Under the pieces are notes generated by a model that searched no databases, was not told where the DNA came from, and saw nothing but the letters and a program-made list of their open reading frames with translations. The position numbers were made by a program, and so were the translations under genes. 64,000 bases of DNA, from positions 124,001-188,000 of the forward strand of contig JANSWO010000004.1 in the NCBI GenBank assembly GCA_024743435.1, read 5' to 3'. Shown in pieces: positions 61,288 to 64,000 of the stretch; the first letter of the stretch is position 1, and every line of letters starts with the position of its first letter. The DNA comes from Pseudomonadaceae bacterium (GTDB lineage Bacteria > Pseudomonadota > Gammaproteobacteria > Pseudomonadales > Azotimanducaceae).

Positions 61288-61689
61288 ATGGCTCTGACTC
61301 GTTCAGCTAAATGGTTTGTCTACTACTCATTGCTTGCAGCAACGCTGCACTTTGTCGGCGAAACGTGGATTCACCTCCTATACGGTCAGTTTTTGCCAAT
61401 GCTGATCGTTGATTACATTGCGATTGCTTTGGTGATTCTGGGTGCGCTTGGCCTGCTGAGATTTGGCTGGGGGCCTGGTCTACTCTGTGGTGATTGGGGC
61501 TTCACGTTCTGTTTGAACTATCGAACATTCTTTTGGCGTGTTGAAACGATGCTTAACGACACATCTACAACCGTTATTGAGAACACGGCGTATGTACTCG
61601 GAGTGGCGCTAGTATTCTCGGTGCTGGCATTTTTCTACTCAGCGTGGATTTGCATCCAGAATGAGAAAGCCGCTCTAGAGCGGCATTAG
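61288..61689 (+). CDS. small polytopic membrane protein, family not recognised
   Basis: 133 residues from ATG 61288 with AAGGA ahead of it. Hydrophobic segments near 12-30, 38-60, 65-75 and 98-122 suggest three or four TM helices. An ETWIHLLYGQ stretch and a Trp/Tyr-rich middle are notable. An in-frame TTG adds seven residues. The last codons contain a 16-bp palindrome (61669-61684), GCCGCTCTAGAGCGGC. The following 200 bases (61690-61889) have no gene I can support. Confidence 0.6.
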   Translation: MALTRSAKWFVYYSLLAATLHFVGETWIHLLYGQFLPMLIVDYIAIALVILGALGLLRFGWGPGLLCGDWGFTFCLNYRTFFWRVETMLNDTSTTVIENTAYVLGVALVFSVLAFFYSAWICIQNEKAALERH

Positions 61690-61889
61690 CAGCTAGAAAC
61701 AAGAAACAGGCGCAGTTCGTGCTGCAATTCCTTCTTGTACATGGTCCTGATCCCAGGTGTTGCACCCGTGTCAGCGTTAATCGATTACTTTGACCCGATT
61801 CCTCTTCGACTTCCGCCTATATCTGTAGCCGTTGATCCCGTTGTTCCGACGACGAATGCAAGGCGTGGTAGATATAGAAAGGAACTGAA

Positions 61890-62318
61890 GTGAGAAAGCT
61901 GTTCGTCTCAGTGGTGTGCTTGTTTCTTCTGCCGGCATGTACCGATTCGAGTGAGTGTGAACTGTGTGGAACTTGGCAGCTGCATGAAGAGCGGACGCTC
62001 GCGGATTTTTACGCGAATGGTGGCAAGAGGCTTCTTGAAGAGCAGAGCTATACAGTGGATGAGTGGGTAAATGGCCACTCGGTTTGTGAGTACGAACCCA
62101 AACTAGTTAGATGTTTCGATAGCTCGGAGATGGAGCCGGAGGGTGCGGAATGGTCACCCTATAAACTAAGTGACGGCGGTACTGATCAAGCGACTATCCA
62201 ATATCACTTATCTGGCGTGCCAAACATTCTCCCGATGTCGATCCGGTTCTATGAAGACTGTTATGCGACCGGTAGTGACGAAACGTTTCACACCCACTTT
62301 TGCAGGGTAGAGGAGTGA
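61890..62318 (+). CDS. small lipoprotein, unknown family
   Basis: 142 residues from GTG 61890, with AAGGA eight bases upstream. Lipobox LLPAC places Cys at residue 17, so the mature protein is membrane-tethered. After it, SSECELCGTWQL and later Cys residues (VCEYEPKLVRCF, EDCYATG, HFCRVEE) suggest several disulfides. Family not recognised. Looks AT-richer than the ilvA side. Confidence 0.6.
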   Translation: MRKLFVSVVCLFLLPACTDSSECELCGTWQLHEERTLADFYANGGKRLLEEQSYTVDEWVNGHSVCEYEPKLVRCFDSSEMEPEGAEWSPYKLSDGGTDQATIQYHLSGVPNILPMSIRFYEDCYATGSDETFHTHFCRVEE

Positions 62319-62418
62319 GGGCTGAGCCGAACAACTGGCCCAGAATAATTTGTCTAGATCTTCGCTGTGTTTTCGCCGTGCATCCTGAAACAGATATGAA
62401 AGTGACTGGTAGGCGATT

Positions 62419-62949
62419 TTGACTGGCTCTGTGTATCGATCTGCTCAGATATTCACGATCTCTATCTTCCTTTGCGTCGGATGCTCAGGACCTCCGATTC
62501 AGTGGTCACTCAATGCCGCGGACAATGTATGCGCGCTGTTTGGCAGCATGGAAGATGTTGGCAGGTATGATCGAATGTACAGGCTAGTCGTGTACAAATA
62601 TGTTGAAAGCACTCCGCAGGAGAGCCGTGAGGCATGGCTGCAGGGGCAACAGGCGATCATGCTTTCTATCAGCTCTCCGGCATTCAAAGGAGTTGCCGAA
62701 GAAAAAGTGGTCGGTTTGCGAGCGTTAGTTCAAAACGAATGGGTCGATCTGGAGCTCACATCGGACTCAGCTCGAAAGAGTAACCAGGTGTTTTTCATCA
62801 CTTCCGAGCGAACTCCCAAGTTACGAGAAACGCTAGAGGCTGGTACGCTAAAAATTCGATATCAAACGATGTCGACCACCGGGAACGATACGCTTAACCT
62901 GGGTCTGATGGCGTTTGCGTTGGACAGCTTAGATGCATGCGCCAGTTGA
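62419..62949 (+). CDS. putative lipoprotein, unknown family
   Basis: About 176 residues. The frame begins after a stop at 62410; possible starts are TTG 62419 or GTG 62431, neither with a good ribosome site. The signal region ends FLCVGC, a lipobox. The rest has a beta-rich look (GLRALVQNEWVDLELTSDS; FFITSERTPKLRETL). No recognised family. 100 non-coding bases precede it. Confidence 0.5.
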   Translation: MTGSVYRSAQIFTISIFLCVGCSGPPIQWSLNAADNVCALFGSMEDVGRYDRMYRLVVYKYVESTPQESREAWLQGQQAIMLSISSPAFKGVAEEKVVGLRALVQNEWVDLELTSDSARKSNQVFFITSERTPKLRETLEAGTLKIRYQTMSTTGNDTLNLGLMAFALDSLDACAS

Positions 62950-63053
62950 TATGCGGGTGATGGTAGGGGGCGGGATCAAATGCGAGGCTCAGTTGTTCTG
63001 CGATTGGTTATGTTATGGGTCTCTCACCTCCGCTTTAGGATGCGTAAGCAGCG

Positions 63054-63530
63054 ATGGATCTAAGTCTTGTATTCGGAAGCCTGACCAATCTTTTCGTACT
63101 GGGTTGGCTAATGCTCGTAGCGGGTGCTCTGCTAGGAACACACTCACGGGCGCGGGCAAGGCTTCTTTTTCTCGGTGGACGTGCCATTCCACTGCTCTTG
63201 CTGGCGGCATTCTGTATTGGGTGGGCTGCTACCAGGCACCTTCCAGGAGATATCTACTCGTTTGAAGGTGTGCTGGCAGCTTTCTCGGTACCGCAGAAAG
63301 CGCTCAACGCATGGGTCGAGGTGTTGGGGCTCGCGTTACTCGCGTCTCGATGGTTGATTGACGACTCCACGGCAAGGGTAATGCCAAGGCCGTTGTTGCT
63401 GCCGGCGCTTGTAGCCTGTTTTTTTGCCGCGGCGCTTGGCCTTGTTACTTACCTTCTAATTCTCGGCGGATGGAATCTTTGGACCAAGAGAGCAGGCGCG
63501 GGGCAGCGCGAGCCTGGCAAGTCGACCTGA
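63054..63530 (+). CDS. ABA4-like (DUF4281) family membrane protein
   Basis: 158 residues, about four TM segments. MDLSLVFGSLTNLFVLGWLML at the start and SFEGVLAAFSVPQKALNAWVE, then LALLASRWLIDD, follow the DUF4281 pattern (LEGVxxLF...WxHxLAFDLFxGRWIxxD), although the usual His and Asp of the third segment differ. Plant ABA4 acts in neoxanthin synthesis; bacterial members have no assigned role. ATG 63054; weak ribosome site. Confidence 0.6.
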   Translation: MDLSLVFGSLTNLFVLGWLMLVAGALLGTHSRARARLLFLGGRAIPLLLLAAFCIGWAATRHLPGDIYSFEGVLAAFSVPQKALNAWVEVLGLALLASRWLIDDSTARVMPRPLLLPALVACFFAAALGLVTYLLILGGWNLWTKRAGAGQREPGKST

Positions 63531-63627
63531 AGAATCCGCGGCATCCACTTAGCCAGGCATCGGTCCCGCTCCCTGATCGGTGCGTTGGCCGCGGTCTCGG
63601 TCACCGTCCGCTCGCGTGTGCAGCTGA

Positions 63628-64000
63628 ATGATACGGCTAGATGGCCTTCGAACAGCTTTTTACATTGGTGGTGTTTCTGCTCTGCTCGTCCATGAGATGG
63701 ATGCCGTTATGTTCGCGGAGTGGCGGCTCCTGTTTGGGCTAAGAGATTTCCCTGATTCTGTCGCCTACCCAACCTTCCTGCTGTTACACCTACCCATTCT
63801 ATTCACGCTATTGTGGTTTGCTCGGCACCCCAAGATTGAAGTGCAGCGTCGATTCCGTTTCTGGACGGCACTCTTCCTGCCGACCCATGCTTGCATACAT
63901 GTGTATGTTTCGGGCGATCCAGAGTATGGCTTCGTATCCGTCGTATCGAATCTACTGATCTATGGGTCTGCAATGCTCGGTTTGATCTATCTGGCGTTAG
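63628..64000 (+). CDS. membrane protein, truncated by the window edge
   Basis: From ATG 63628 (after an in-frame TGA at 63625) an open frame runs to the edge: 124 codons so far. It begins MIRLDGLRTAFYIGGVSALL and continues with VHEMDAVMFAEWRLLF, a His-Glu-x-Asp-Ala motif seen in the DUF6713-type small membrane proteins, then three more hydrophobic segments. Family assignment tentative. Confidence 0.55.
   Translation, partial: MIRLDGLRTAFYIGGVSALLVHEMDAVMFAEWRLLFGLRDFPDSVAYPTFLLLHLPILFTLLWFARHPKIEVQRRFRFWTALFLPTHACIHVYVSGDPEYGFVSVVSNLLIYGSAMLGLIYLAL

Noticed and set aside
61669-61684. 16-bp palindrome as an insertion scar
   Set aside because: It overlaps the last codons of the small membrane gene and has no direct repeats around it; more likely part of a 3' end hairpin.

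Overview
The window is a chromosomal segment from a gammaproteobacterium (Pseudomonas/Chromatiales-like gene order, high GC). Almost all of it is conserved housekeeping DNA. There are no rRNA or tRNA genes, no CRISPR array and no recognisable insertion sequence or prophage. Gene order matches two blocks known from Pseudomonas and Escherichia: recG-ridA-spoT-rpoZ-gmk-yicC / rph-pyrE / slmA / argB-algC-coaBC / radC-rpmBG-mutM-coaD, followed by rsmD / ftsYEX-rpoH / trmB-hemW-rdgB-metWX-proC-yggS / pilTU / ruvX-yqgE-tonB-gshB / pilGHIJ-chpA / metF-metK / tkt-pgk-fba / serA / rpiA-ilvA.

Layout. 1-7490 (mainly minus): a possible truncated leftward ORF, then recG, ridA, spoT, rpoZ, a YbjN-family secreted protein, gmk and yicC. 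7660-9772 (plus): rph, pyrE and a DUF4124 protein. 9759-15304 (minus): slmA, argB, a long membrane-anchored algC and coaBC; dut, normally between coaBC and algC or slmA, is absent. 15464-18090 (plus): radC, rpmB, rpmG, mutM and a small secreted protein. 18123-19313 (minus): coaD and rsmD. 19329-24471 (plus): ftsY-ftsE-ftsX, rpoH (with a sigma-E-like promoter), a DUF423 membrane protein and trmB. 24569-33258 (minus): a TonB-dependent receptor and the hemW-rdgB-DUF4426-metW-metX-yggT-proC-yggS run. 33583-35800 (plus): the twitching motors pilT and pilU. 35831-38720 (minus): ruvX, yqgE, a TonB-family protein and gshB. 38915-48700 (plus): a Chp/Pil chemosensory operon, pilG-pilH-pilI-pilJ-chpA-chpC, with an unusually small PilJ and a 2243-residue ChpA. 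48736-51540 (minus): rsmE, metF and metK. 51657-56184 (plus): tkt, pgk and fba. 56213-61161: serA, a D-2-hydroxyglutarate dehydrogenase-like flavoprotein, rpiA and ilvA on alternating strands.

From 61162 the character changes. A perfect 29-bp inverted repeat lies one base beyond the ilvA stop. It is followed by five small genes that look AT-richer by eye, are not part of the conserved neighbourhood, and encode membrane proteins or lipoproteins: a 3-4 TM protein, two lipoproteins, an ABA4-like (DUF4281) protein and a truncated membrane protein at the window edge. This is the only accessory-looking stretch.

Functional themes: surface motility control (pilTU, pilGHIJ, chpA, chpC, and a TonB3-like tonB known to matter for twitching in Pseudomonas); methionine/SAM/one-carbon metabolism (metX, metW, metF, metK); stringent response and nucleotide metabolism (spoT, gmk, rpoZ, pyrE, rdgB); pentose/Calvin-type sugar metabolism (tkt, pgk, fba, rpiA); serine biosynthesis with likely 2-hydroxyglutarate recycling. 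I did not find a clearly new multi-gene system. The points most worth a second look are the inverted repeat with its small-gene cluster, the missing dut, the minimal PilJ and the anchored AlgC.
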